Of a DNA stretch of 64,000 nucleotides, positions 1 to 7,253 are shown piece after piece. Below the pieces are notes generated by a model that saw only the letters and a program-made list of their open reading frames with translations, ran no database searches and was not told the DNA's origin. The translations under genes were made by a program, and so were the position numbers. Numbering within the stretch: the stretch's first letter is position 1; each line of letters opens with the position of its first letter. The DNA is from E44-bin88 sp034419075 (lineage in GTDB: Bacteria; Chloroflexota; Dehalococcoidia; Dehalococcoidales; BS750m-G39): the NCBI GenBank assembly GCA_034419075.1, contig DAOULR010000007.1, positions 124,001 to 188,000 of the forward strand, given 5' to 3'.

Positions 1-2
1 AT

Positions 3-284
3 CCTCTGGGGCCTATTGAGCATCTAGACTATTCCCCTATTACAGTCTACGCGGTTACCCCAGATTCTGAAGTAGTGGACTTCCGAGGATCCTCTTACGG
101 CTATATACTTAAACTAAGCACTGGCCTAAATACCTACCTTGCCACCAGCAGTGACTCCCCAGACCTTTCTGAATGGGAAATAGTCTATACTATAGGCGAG
201 CTAAGAGAAAATCGGTTGAGGCTACGTTGGTTCCTATACAATGGTCCTATCCCTCCCGAGGGATGGATACAGAATACCGAATGA
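3..284 (+). CDS. Hypothetical protein, C-terminal fragment
   Basis: An open frame runs in from the left window edge and ends at a TGA at 282-284; about 93 codons are visible. The in-frame GTG at 75 is not needed as a start because the frame is open back to position 3. The residues are polar and aromatic-rich (YGYILKLSTGL, RLRWFLYNGP) with no motif or membrane segment that I recognise. It ends 24 bp before the SbcD-like gene and is co-directional with it. Function unknown; it could also be a chance open frame, since only its end is visible. Confidence 0.4.
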   Translation, partial: PLGPIEHLDYSPITVYAVTPDSEVVDFRGSSYGYILKLSTGLNTYLATSSDSPDLSEWEIVYTIGELRENRLRLRWFLYNGPIPPEGWIQNTE

Positions 285-308
285 TAGATTCTTCAATCTG
301 GTAAGACA

Positions 309-1559
309 ATGAAAATCCTCCATTTTGCCGACCTGCACATCGGTGTCGAGACATACGGGCGCTTAAATCCGGAAACGGGACTTTCGACACGTCTTGAGGA
401 CTTCCTAAAAGCGCTCGACCAGCTCGTCGATTATGCCATTGATAATAAGGTAGACCTGGTTCTCTTCTGCGGCGACGCTTACAAGAGCCGCGAGCCCACC
501 CAGACTCAGCAGCGTGAGTTTGCTAAAAGAATCTATCGCCTTTCCACTGCCGGCATCCCCATTTTCCTCCTAATCGGCAACCACGACCTGCCCAACGCTA
601 TCGGCAAGGCTACCTCCACCGAGATTTTCGACACCCTTACGGTAAAGAACGTCTATGTCTCCAACCGCCCCGAAGTCCAGCGTATCCCGACGGCCAGCGG
701 CATAATCCAGGTCGTCTCGCTACCCTGGCTGAGGCGTAGCGACCTGTTGACCAAAGAGGATACCAAGAACCTTAACTTTGAGCAGATAGACCAGCGGTTG
801 AAGGAAGCTATGACCCGGATTATCGCTGATAAAGCTAAAGAGCTCGACCCCGAACTGCCCGCCGTGCTGGCGGCGCACGTCTGGGTGGTCGGTGCCACAG
901 TAGGCTCGGAGAGCTCGATGACCATCGGGCAGGAGCACGCCTTGACGGTGAGTAATATTGATAATCCCGTCTTCGACTATATCGCTTTGGGACATCTCCA
1001 TAAACACCAGGTATTAAGCAAAAACCCGCCCGTGGTCTATGCCGGCAGCCTGGCGAGACTGGATTTCGGCGAGGCAGAGGACGAAAAGGGCTTTTATCTG
1101 GTGGATATTGAGCCTAACGGCGAGAAGGGCCGGAGGCGGACGAGCTTTGATTTTCACCCTTTGGAGGGACGACGATTCGTCACGGTGAGTGTTGAGATTG
1201 AACCCGACGATATCGAGCCGACAGCCAGCGTGCTTAAAGCGATTGCTGAACAGCAAAACACTATCAAAGACGCTATCGTGCGGCTACAGGTCAGCCTGCC
1301 CGCCGAGCTGGAAGGTCAGCTACGGGACGGCGACATCAGGGGCGCTATGAAAGAAGCACACTACCTCACCATCGCCAAGGAAATCAGGCGTAAGGCGCGC
1401 TCGACGAGGTTGGGGGAGGGGGGAACAGCCGAGGAGATTACCCCCGCCCAGGCACTTAAAGCCTACCTGGAATCGAAAAAGGTGCCGCCTGAGCGTGCTA
1501 AAGTCCTGCAGGACTATGGGGAGAGGCTGATAAAAGAGCAGGAGAGCGGCCCGATATAA
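309..1559 (+). CDS. sbcD: SbcD/Mre11-like DNA repair exonuclease (metallophosphoesterase)
   Basis: This is a calcineurin-like metallophosphoesterase of the SbcD/Mre11 group, which cleaves DNA ends and hairpins using two metal ions. Metal-binding motifs appear in the expected order: DLHIG near residue 8, FCGDAYKS near 48, GNHDLP near 91, AAHVWVVG near 189 and GHLHKHQ near 228. The length (416 aa) fits a nuclease core plus a capping domain and a charged C-terminal tail. The usual partner ATPase SbcC/Rad50 is not downstream; it may lie left of the window or elsewhere. The ATG at 309 is the first start in frame, with only a weak ribosome site. It is separated from the acetogenesis genes by a 214-bp gap that has its own promoter. 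Confidence 0.85.
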   Translation: MKILHFADLHIGVETYGRLNPETGLSTRLEDFLKALDQLVDYAIDNKVDLVLFCGDAYKSREPTQTQQREFAKRIYRLSTAGIPIFLLIGNHDLPNAIGKATSTEIFDTLTVKNVYVSNRPEVQRIPTASGIIQVVSLPWLRRSDLLTKEDTKNLNFEQIDQRLKEAMTRIIADKAKELDPELPAVLAAHVWVVGATVGSESSMTIGQEHALTVSNIDNPVFDYIALGHLHKHQVLSKNPPVVYAGSLARLDFGEAEDEKGFYLVDIEPNGEKGRRRTSFDFHPLEGRRFVTVSVEIEPDDIEPTASVLKAIAEQQNTIKDAIVRLQVSLPAELEGQLRDGDIRGAMKEAHYLTIAKEIRRKARSTRLGEGGTAEEITPAQALKAYLESKKVPPERAKVLQDYGERLIKEQESGPI

Positions 1560-1653
1560 GACCGCGTTTGACCGACCAGTTAAACGCATCGGCGCTCCTC
1601 GGTTACAGGTGGATTAACCTAAGTCGAATCACACGTTTCAGGCGGGATTTTGC

Positions 1654-1682
1654 TTGACTTATATCTCGCAGTCGGCTAAACT
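1654..1682 (+). promoter_or_regulatory. Sigma-70-type promoter for the Wood-Ljungdahl operon
   Basis: TTGACT at 1654-1659 and TAAACT at 1677-1682 are separated by exactly 17 bp, in the gap before the first cooC gene. Three other promoters proposed in this window (43,392, 49,850, 50,975) have the same spacing and a TAAA-type -10 box. No transcript data are available. Confidence 0.55.
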
Positions 1683-1717
1683 AAACCTTGGGTATACCCG
1701 ATAACACTAGCAGTCGG

Positions 1718-1748
1718 AGCTGAGCACTTTCCCCTTAAAGTCTCAGCT
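1718..1748 (+). promoter_or_regulatory. Leader hairpin (possible attenuator) before cooC
   Basis: AGCTGAG (1718-1724), a bulged C, then ACTTT pair with AAAGT and CTCAGCT (1737-1748) around a 6-nt loop, giving a 12-bp stem. TTTATTG follows. The hairpin lies between the proposed promoter and the cooC start at 1774, so it could be a weak intrinsic terminator/attenuator or an mRNA-stabilising 5' structure. The short T-run makes a full terminator less certain. Confidence 0.5.
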
Positions 1749-1773
1749 TTATTGTGGTAAAAACAAGGTTTTT

Positions 1774-2562
1774 ATGAAGATTGCTATAAGCGGTAAGGGC
1801 GGAGTGGGGAAGACTATGTTAGCCTCTCTCCTTTCCCGAACTTTCGCCGAGGCCAGCTACGGTGTTTTAGCCATAGATGCCGACCCTGATGCCAATCTGG
1901 CGGCCACCCTCGGTTTTCCCCATGCTGAGAAGATAGTCCCTATATCCGAGATGAGCGAGCTCATCGAGGAACGCACGGGCGCACCTGTGGGTAAGTCGTC
2001 GAGCCTGTTTAAACTTAACCCCAAAGTAGACGATTTGCCCGATAAGTATTCCCTAAAACATAACGGCATAAGATTGATGGTGATGGGGCGGGTAAAGAAG
2101 GGGGGCACCGGTTGCTACTGCCCCGAAAACGCTCTCTTGAAGGCACTTATTTCACACCTGCTACTGAGACGAGATGAAGTCGTTATCATGGATATGGAGG
2201 CAGGCGTCGAGCACCTGGGCCGGGCCACAGCTGGGGCGGTGGATATACTCATCATCGTCGTCGAGCCGGGACGGCGCAGCATCGAATCCGCCCAGAGAAT
2301 CGCCAGCCTGGCCAAGGAAATCGGCTTGAACAATATCGCCGTGGTGGCTAACAAAGTCCGCAGCCAACCTGAGAAGGAGTTCATCATCTCCAGCCTGCCC
2401 GGGTTTGAGTTCCTCGGTTTTATCCCCTATGACCAGGCCCTGGTCGACGCCGACCTGGCCAATCTTTCCATACTCGATGCTAGCCCCAAGGTGGCTGGCG
2501 AGGTCAGGAATATCTATAAAGCCCTGCTGTCCGCCGTTAAGGCGCCAGCGAAAACTAAATAG
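1774..2562 (+). CDS. cooC: CooC-type CO dehydrogenase maturation ATPase (copy 1)
   Basis: This is a MinD/SIMIBI-class P-loop ATPase of the CooC/AcsF family, which helps load nickel into the C-cluster of CO dehydrogenase or the A-cluster of acetyl-CoA synthase. The deviant Walker A motif GKGGVGKT spans residues 7-14, the DADPDANL switch region is near 36-42, and a CxC pair (Cys114, Cys116) matches the metal-binding CxC of CooC dimers. The length of 262 aa is normal. The ATG at 1774 has a poor ribosome site (AAGGTTTTT), so translation may depend on the leader structure just upstream. It is the first gene of the cluster. A second, clearly different cooC lies at 4369; which copy serves CODH and which ACS cannot be told from sequence. 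Confidence 0.88.
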   Translation: MKIAISGKGGVGKTMLASLLSRTFAEASYGVLAIDADPDANLAATLGFPHAEKIVPISEMSELIEERTGAPVGKSSSLFKLNPKVDDLPDKYSLKHNGIRLMVMGRVKKGGTGCYCPENALLKALISHLLLRRDEVVIMDMEAGVEHLGRATAGAVDILIIVVEPGRRSIESAQRIASLAKEIGLNNIAVVANKVRSQPEKEFIISSLPGFEFLGFIPYDQALVDADLANLSILDASPKVAGEVRNIYKALLSAVKAPAKTK

Positions 2563-2588
2563 CTTAAATAATAAATGAGGAGGTTCCC

Positions 2589-4352
2589 GTGGCCTACGAC
2601 GCAGTAAAAATGAAGGACTGGCAGATTTCGGAGGCGGCTGAGGAGAACATGCCTACCCCCGACCAGTGGCGGGAAAAGCTAAACCTAGAAAAGGACGAGA
2701 TTATTCCCTACGGTAGACTGTGCCGACTCGACTTCATGAAGATTATTGACCGTCTGAAGGCTAAGAAGGACGGCAAGTACATCGAGGTGACGGCCATCAC
2801 ACCCACGCCGCTGGGGGAGGGAAAGAGCACCACCTCCTGCGGTCTTATGGAAGGCATGGGCAAGCGGGGACTAAATGTCGGCGGCTGTCTGCGGCAGCCT
2901 TCGGGCGGCCCCACCATGAACATCAAGGGCACGGCGGCGGGGGGCGGCAACGCCCTGCTTATCCCCATGACCGAGTTTTCCATGGGGCTTACCGGTGATA
3001 TCAACGACATCATGAACGCCCACAACCTGGCTATGGTGGCGCTTACCGCCCGCATGCAGCACGAGCGCAACTACGACGACGAGCAGTTGGCCAGGCTGAC
3101 CGGTATGAAACGGCTCAACGTCGACCCCACGCGGGTAGAGATGGGCTGGATTATGGACTTTTGCGCCCAGAGCCTGCGCAACATCGTCATCGGACTGGGC
3201 GGGCGCATGGACGGCTTTACCATGGAGTCCAAGTTCGGCATCGCCGTGAGCAGCGAGCTGATGGCTATGCTCTCCATCGTGCGGGATTTGGCCGACCTGC
3301 GGGAGAGGATGGACCAGATTACCGTCGCTTTCGATAAGAAGGGCAATCCCATTACCACGGGCGACCTGCAAGTGGGCGGCGCTATGACCGCTTGGATGCG
3401 CAACACCGTTAATCCCACTCTCCTCTGCACCGTAGAATACCAGCCCTGCATGGTGCATGCCGGGCCCTTTGCCAATATAGCTGTCGGGCAGTCTTCGATT
3501 ATCGCCGACCGCATTGGCTTAAAGATGTTCGATTATCACATTACCGAGAGCGGATTTGCCGCCGATATCGGCTTTGAGAAGTTCTGGAACGTGAAATGCC
3601 GCTACAGTGGTCTCAAACCCCACGTTTCGGTCCTAACGACCACTATCAGGGCTCTCAAGATGCATGGCGGCGGCCCCAAGGTGGTGGCCGGCATTCCGCT
3701 GCCCGATGAATACACTAAGGAAAATGTCGGGCTGGTGGAGAAGGGTCTGCCCAATATGCAGCACCTTATCGGGGTTATCCGCAAGTCGGGTATAAACCCG
3801 GTGGTATGCATTAATGCTTTCCATACCGACACCAAGGCTGAGATTGCCCTGGTTAAGAAGGCGGCTGAGGCGGCGGGGGCACGCTGCGCCGTATCCACGC
3901 ACTGGGCCGACGGCGGTGACGGCGCCCTGGAGCTGGCTGACGCCGTTAAGGAAGCCTGCGAGGAAGAGAACGAGTTCAAGTTCCTCTATCCCAACGAGAT
4001 GAAGCTACGGGACAGGGTGAATATCATTGCCAAAGAGGTATACGGTGCCGATGGTGTTTCCTGGACTCCGGATGCTGAGAAAAAAGCTAAGGCTTTCGAG
4101 TCCGACCCCAAATACGACGAGTACACCACCATGATGGTCAAGACCCACCTCTCCCTGACCCACGACCCGACGCTTAAGGGTGTGCCCAAGGGCTGGACAT
4201 TGCCTATCCGCGACGTGCTCATCTACTCCGGAGCCAAGTTCCTCTGCCCGATGGCGGGGACTATCAGCCTGATGCCGGGGACGAGCTCCAGCCCGGCCTT
4301 TAGAAAAGTAGACATCGACGTAAACACGGGTAAGGTCACCGGACTATTCTAG
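2589..4352 (+). CDS. fhs: Formate-tetrahydrofolate ligase
   Basis: The protein catalyses ATP-dependent formation of 10-formyl-tetrahydrofolate from formate, the second step of the methyl branch of the Wood-Ljungdahl pathway. The family P-loop TPLGEGKST lies near residue 73, followed by the characteristic RQPSGGPTMNIKG and NDIMNAHNL segments. Its length (587 aa) is somewhat longer than the usual 555-560, because of an N-terminal extension of about 25 residues. GTG at 2589 is chosen because GAGGAGG ends 5 bases upstream. It sits between the two cooC genes, 26 bp after the first and 16 bp before the second, so it is almost certainly co-transcribed with them. Confidence 0.96.
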   Translation: MAYDAVKMKDWQISEAAEENMPTPDQWREKLNLEKDEIIPYGRLCRLDFMKIIDRLKAKKDGKYIEVTAITPTPLGEGKSTTSCGLMEGMGKRGLNVGGCLRQPSGGPTMNIKGTAAGGGNALLIPMTEFSMGLTGDINDIMNAHNLAMVALTARMQHERNYDDEQLARLTGMKRLNVDPTRVEMGWIMDFCAQSLRNIVIGLGGRMDGFTMESKFGIAVSSELMAMLSIVRDLADLRERMDQITVAFDKKGNPITTGDLQVGGAMTAWMRNTVNPTLLCTVEYQPCMVHAGPFANIAVGQSSIIADRIGLKMFDYHITESGFAADIGFEKFWNVKCRYSGLKPHVSVLTTTIRALKMHGGGPKVVAGIPLPDEYTKENVGLVEKGLPNMQHLIGVIRKSGINPVVCINAFHTDTKAEIALVKKAAEAAGARCAVSTHWADGGDGALELADAVKEACEEENEFKFLYPNEMKLRDRVNIIAKEVYGADGVSWTPDAEKKAKAFESDPKYDEYTTMMVKTHLSLTHDPTLKGVPKGWTLPIRDVLIYSGAKFLCPMAGTISLMPGTSSSPAFRKVDIDVNTGKVTGLF

Positions 4353-4368
4353 AACGGAGGACAACCGT

Positions 4369-5139
4369 TTGGCTTTTAGTATCGCTGTAGCTGGTAAGGG
4401 CGGCAGCGGCAAGACGTCGCTGGCCAGCCTGGTTATACGCTACCTGATGAAGAAGGGAATGGGGCCGATTCTGGCTGTCGATGCTGACCCCAACGCTAAC
4501 CTGGGGGAGAGTTTAGGGCTTGACATAAAACAAACAATAGGCTCCATTATTGCTTCTTTTAACGACGAGAAGATAAACATTCCCCCCGGTATGACCAAGG
4601 AAGCCTATCTGGACTTCAAGCTGAACGAGACTATCGTCGAGACCAAGGGGCTCGACCTCATTACTATGGGTAGGGGGGAGGGGCCTGACTGCTACTGCTA
4701 TCCCAATGTTATCCTGAGGAAGTTCGCTGACACCCTTTCGACTAACTATCCCTATATGGTTATGGATAACGAGGCGGGGATGGAACACCTTTCGCGGCGG
4801 ACGACGCAGGACGTTGACGAATTACTCCTCGTCTCCGACCATACCGTGAAGGGGGTGCGTACCATAGCCCGCATCATTGAGCTGGTGGACGAGCTTGAAT
4901 TAGTGGTCAAGCGACAGTCGGTGATTATCAACCAGGTTCCCGACGGGCTTGACCCTATGGTATCCGAGGAGCTGAAAAGGCTGGGGATTGAGCCCGCTGC
5001 CACCATTCCCATTGATAAAGAACTGGTTGACTATGATATTAAGATGAAGCCGCTGCTGGAATTGCCCGATAGTTCTCGGGCGGTTAAGGCAATCGGCGAT
5101 TTAATGACCAATCTTCTCGGTGTAAAGGAGGCAAAATGA
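4369..5139 (+). CDS. cooC: CooC/AcsF-type nickel-insertion ATPase (copy 2)
   Basis: This is a second CooC-family ATPase, 256 aa. Walker A is GKGGSGKT (residues 9-16), DADPNANLGE is near 39-48, and the CxC pair is Cys108/Cys110. Predicted role: ATP-dependent assembly of the Ni-containing CODH/ACS active sites. It starts with TTG at 4369, supported by GGAGG about 8 bases upstream; no ATG in frame preserves the N-terminal P-loop. Its 3' end overlaps the folD start by four bases (ATGA), which implies translational coupling. Its sequence is diverged enough from copy 1 that this is not a recent duplication. Confidence 0.87.
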   Translation: MAFSIAVAGKGGSGKTSLASLVIRYLMKKGMGPILAVDADPNANLGESLGLDIKQTIGSIIASFNDEKINIPPGMTKEAYLDFKLNETIVETKGLDLITMGRGEGPDCYCYPNVILRKFADTLSTNYPYMVMDNEAGMEHLSRRTTQDVDELLLVSDHTVKGVRTIARIIELVDELELVVKRQSVIINQVPDGLDPMVSEELKRLGIEPAATIPIDKELVDYDIKMKPLLELPDSSRAVKAIGDLMTNLLGVKEAK

Positions 5140-6023
5140 CGGCAAAACTTATCAAAGGCGCCGAGGTGGCGGCGGAGATTCGCGAAGAGCTAAAGAAGGA
5201 AATTGCCGAGCTCAAGGCGAAGCATAACGTCGTGCCCGGGCTGGTCACGGTGCTGGTCGGCGCCGATCCGGCCTCACAGGTCTATGTCGGCGCTAAAGAG
5301 AAAACCTCGAAGGAGCTGGGCATCTACTCGGAGAGGTACGATCTGCCCGAGAAGACCACGCAACAAGAACTTTTGAAACTGATCGACAAGCTAAACAAAG
5401 ACCCCAAGATTAACGGCATTTTGGTGCAGCTGCCTCTGCCCAAGCATCTCAACGAGGGGGAAGTCCTCTACGCTATCGACCCCAAGAAGGACGTCGACGG
5501 CTTCCACCCGGTGAACGTAGGCAAGCTGATGATTGGCGAGCCCGACTATATGCCCTGCACGCCCGCCGGCATTCAACAGCTTTTAATCCGTTCCGGTACC
5601 CAGATTGAGGGTGCCGAGGTGGTGGTGGTGGGGCGGAGCAACATTGTGGGCAAGCCCATCGCCAACATCTTGCTGCAAAAAGCACCGGGGGCTAACGCCA
5701 CGGTGACCATCTGCCACACCAGGACTAGGGATATCCCCTTCCATACCAAGCGTGCCGACATATTAATCGTCGCTGCGGGCAGGCCCAAATACGTCACCGC
5801 CGACATGGTCAAGGAGGGCGTCGTCGTCATCGACGTGGGTGTAAACGAAATCGGTAAGACACCCGAGGGCAAGAGAATCCTGGCCGGCGACGTTGATTTT
5901 GAGACAGTGAAAGAGAAGGCGGCGGCTATCACCCCGGTGCCGGGTGGGGTGGGGCCGATGACGATAACCATGCTCATGATGAATACGGTCAGGGCGGCTA
6001 AAGTAGCCGCGGGCTTAACTTAG
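5136..6023 (+). CDS. folD: Bifunctional methylene-THF dehydrogenase / methenyl-THF cyclohydrolase
   Basis: FolD interconverts 10-formyl-, methenyl- and methylene-tetrahydrofolate, the third and fourth steps of the methyl branch, normally with NADP(H). The N-terminal catalytic region contains SQVYVGAKEKTSKELGI (the Tyr and Lys of the YxxxK motif) and QLPLPKHL. The Rossmann part contains the fingerprint VVVGRSNIVGKP near residue 165, and the C-terminal PVPGGVGPMT motif is present. Length 295 aa is typical. The ATG overlaps the stop of the preceding cooC by four bases. In this context the enzyme runs in the reductive direction between Fhs and MetFV. Confidence 0.96.
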   Translation: MTAKLIKGAEVAAEIREELKKEIAELKAKHNVVPGLVTVLVGADPASQVYVGAKEKTSKELGIYSERYDLPEKTTQQELLKLIDKLNKDPKINGILVQLPLPKHLNEGEVLYAIDPKKDVDGFHPVNVGKLMIGEPDYMPCTPAGIQQLLIRSGTQIEGAEVVVVGRSNIVGKPIANILLQKAPGANATVTICHTRTRDIPFHTKRADILIVAAGRPKYVTADMVKEGVVVIDVGVNEIGKTPEGKRILAGDVDFETVKEKAAAITPVPGGVGPMTITMLMMNTVRAAKVAAGLT

Positions 6024-6033
6024 GAGGTGTTGG

Positions 6034-6252
6034 ATGGAATACAAGATTAAAAAGACCAAAGCACCGGGACGGGACGAGGTGGAGTTGCTGGGAGCTACCT
6101 TTGAGGAAGGTAAACCGGAGGGGGAAGATGTAGGGAAGTGGCGCCAAAAGCTAGACAGCCGTGAAGAAAAGCTTAAATACCTGAGGAACGGTGAGCGCTA
6201 CTTCTACAGCGACGAGTGGTTCGGCAGCGAGAAGCGCAAGAATCCAGCTTGA
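6034..6252 (+). CDS. Small uncharacterised protein between folD and acsD
   Basis: I do not recognise a family. It is a 72-aa soluble, highly charged protein with no cysteines, no signal peptide and no membrane segment. The C-terminal half has an aromatic cluster (ERYFYSDEWFG). GGAGG lies 7 bases before the ATG at 6034, and it sits 10 bp after folD and 16 bp before acsD, so it is embedded and probably translated. Its position beside the CODH/ACS subunits suggests an assembly or regulatory role, but that is inference only. Confidence 0.65.
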   Translation: MEYKIKKTKAPGRDEVELLGATFEEGKPEGEDVGKWRQKLDSREEKLKYLRNGERYFYSDEWFGSEKRKNPA

Positions 6253-6268
6253 TTTAAGGAGGGATACA

Positions 6269-7219
6269 ATGGCTTTTGAAGTCCCCAAGACAGCCTATAG
6301 CGGCAAGATAAAGGAAGTGAAGTTGGGCAGCGGCGATAAGGCGGTAACCGTCGGCGGGGAAAGCTGCTACCCGTTTTATCTCTTCGAGGGAGAGATGCCG
6401 CGCTCGCCCAGAATAGCCATGGAGGTCTGGGATATGTCCCCCGAAGGCTGGGCGCCCGCCGCCCTGGAGCCATTTGGGGGAGTGACCGACGACCCGGTGG
6501 CCTGGGCCAAGAAGTGCATCGACGATTATGGGGCGGAGATGATATGTCTGCAGCTCATCAGCACTGATCCCAACGGGCAAGACCGCAGCCCCGAAGAAGC
6601 CACGGCCGTGGTCAAGAAGGTCGCCGATGCTATCAGCGTTCCCCTCATTGTCTGGGGGACGGCTAACCACGATAAAGATACCGAGGTTTTAAGGCAGGTG
6701 GCCGAGGCCTGTCAGGGCAAAGACCTGATTTTGGGGCCGGTTGAGGAGGGCGACCACAAGAAAATTGGCGCCGCTGCTATCGGCTACCACCATACCGTGA
6801 TTTCCTCGACGCCGATAGATATCAACTTAGCCAAGCAGCTCAATATACTGCTGGGTAATCTGGGCGTTCCTGACGACCTTATTATCATGGACCCGACGGT
6901 AAGCTGTATCGGCTACGGCATTGAGTACTGCTACTCGGTTATGGAGAGAATGAGAATGGCGGGACTGACGCAGCAGGACGAAAAGCTGCAGTTCCCGCTT
7001 ATCTGTAACATATCCAAGGAAGCGTGGAAGACCAAAGAGGTGCATATCCCCACTGCCGAGGACCCTAAGCTGGGAGACGCCAAGAAGCGGGGTATACTGC
7101 TCGAGGCTATGTCGGCTATGGTGCTGCTGCTGGCGGGCGGAGATGTGATGGTGATGAGGCATCCCGAAGCTATAAAGCTGGTGCGGGAGATGATAACCGA
7201 ATTGACCGCAGCTAGTTAG
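6269..7219 (+). CDS. acsD: CODH/ACS delta subunit (corrinoid iron-sulfur protein small subunit)
   Basis: AcsD is the small subunit of the corrinoid iron-sulfur protein (CFeSP), which carries the methyl group from MeTr to acetyl-CoA synthase. The protein is 316 aa and TIM-barrel-like, with family segments MEVWDMSPEGWAP and LQLISTDPNGQDRSPEEA. The ATG at 6269 is chosen because AAGGAGGG lies just upstream and the product begins MAFEVPK; the frame stays open to 6191, but that would overlap the preceding gene. It precedes CODH, unlike the acsC-acsD order of Moorella, so the two CFeSP genes are split by the CODH and ACS genes. Confidence 0.93.
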   Translation: MAFEVPKTAYSGKIKEVKLGSGDKAVTVGGESCYPFYLFEGEMPRSPRIAMEVWDMSPEGWAPAALEPFGGVTDDPVAWAKKCIDDYGAEMICLQLISTDPNGQDRSPEEATAVVKKVADAISVPLIVWGTANHDKDTEVLRQVAEACQGKDLILGPVEEGDHKKIGAAAIGYHHTVISSTPIDINLAKQLNILLGNLGVPDDLIIMDPTVSCIGYGIEYCYSVMERMRMAGLTQQDEKLQFPLICNISKEAWKTKEVHIPTAEDPKLGDAKKRGILLEAMSAMVLLLAGGDVMVMRHPEAIKLVREMITELTAAS

Positions 7220-7253
7220 ATAAATAGACGTAAGTTAAGGGGGGATTAGAAGA

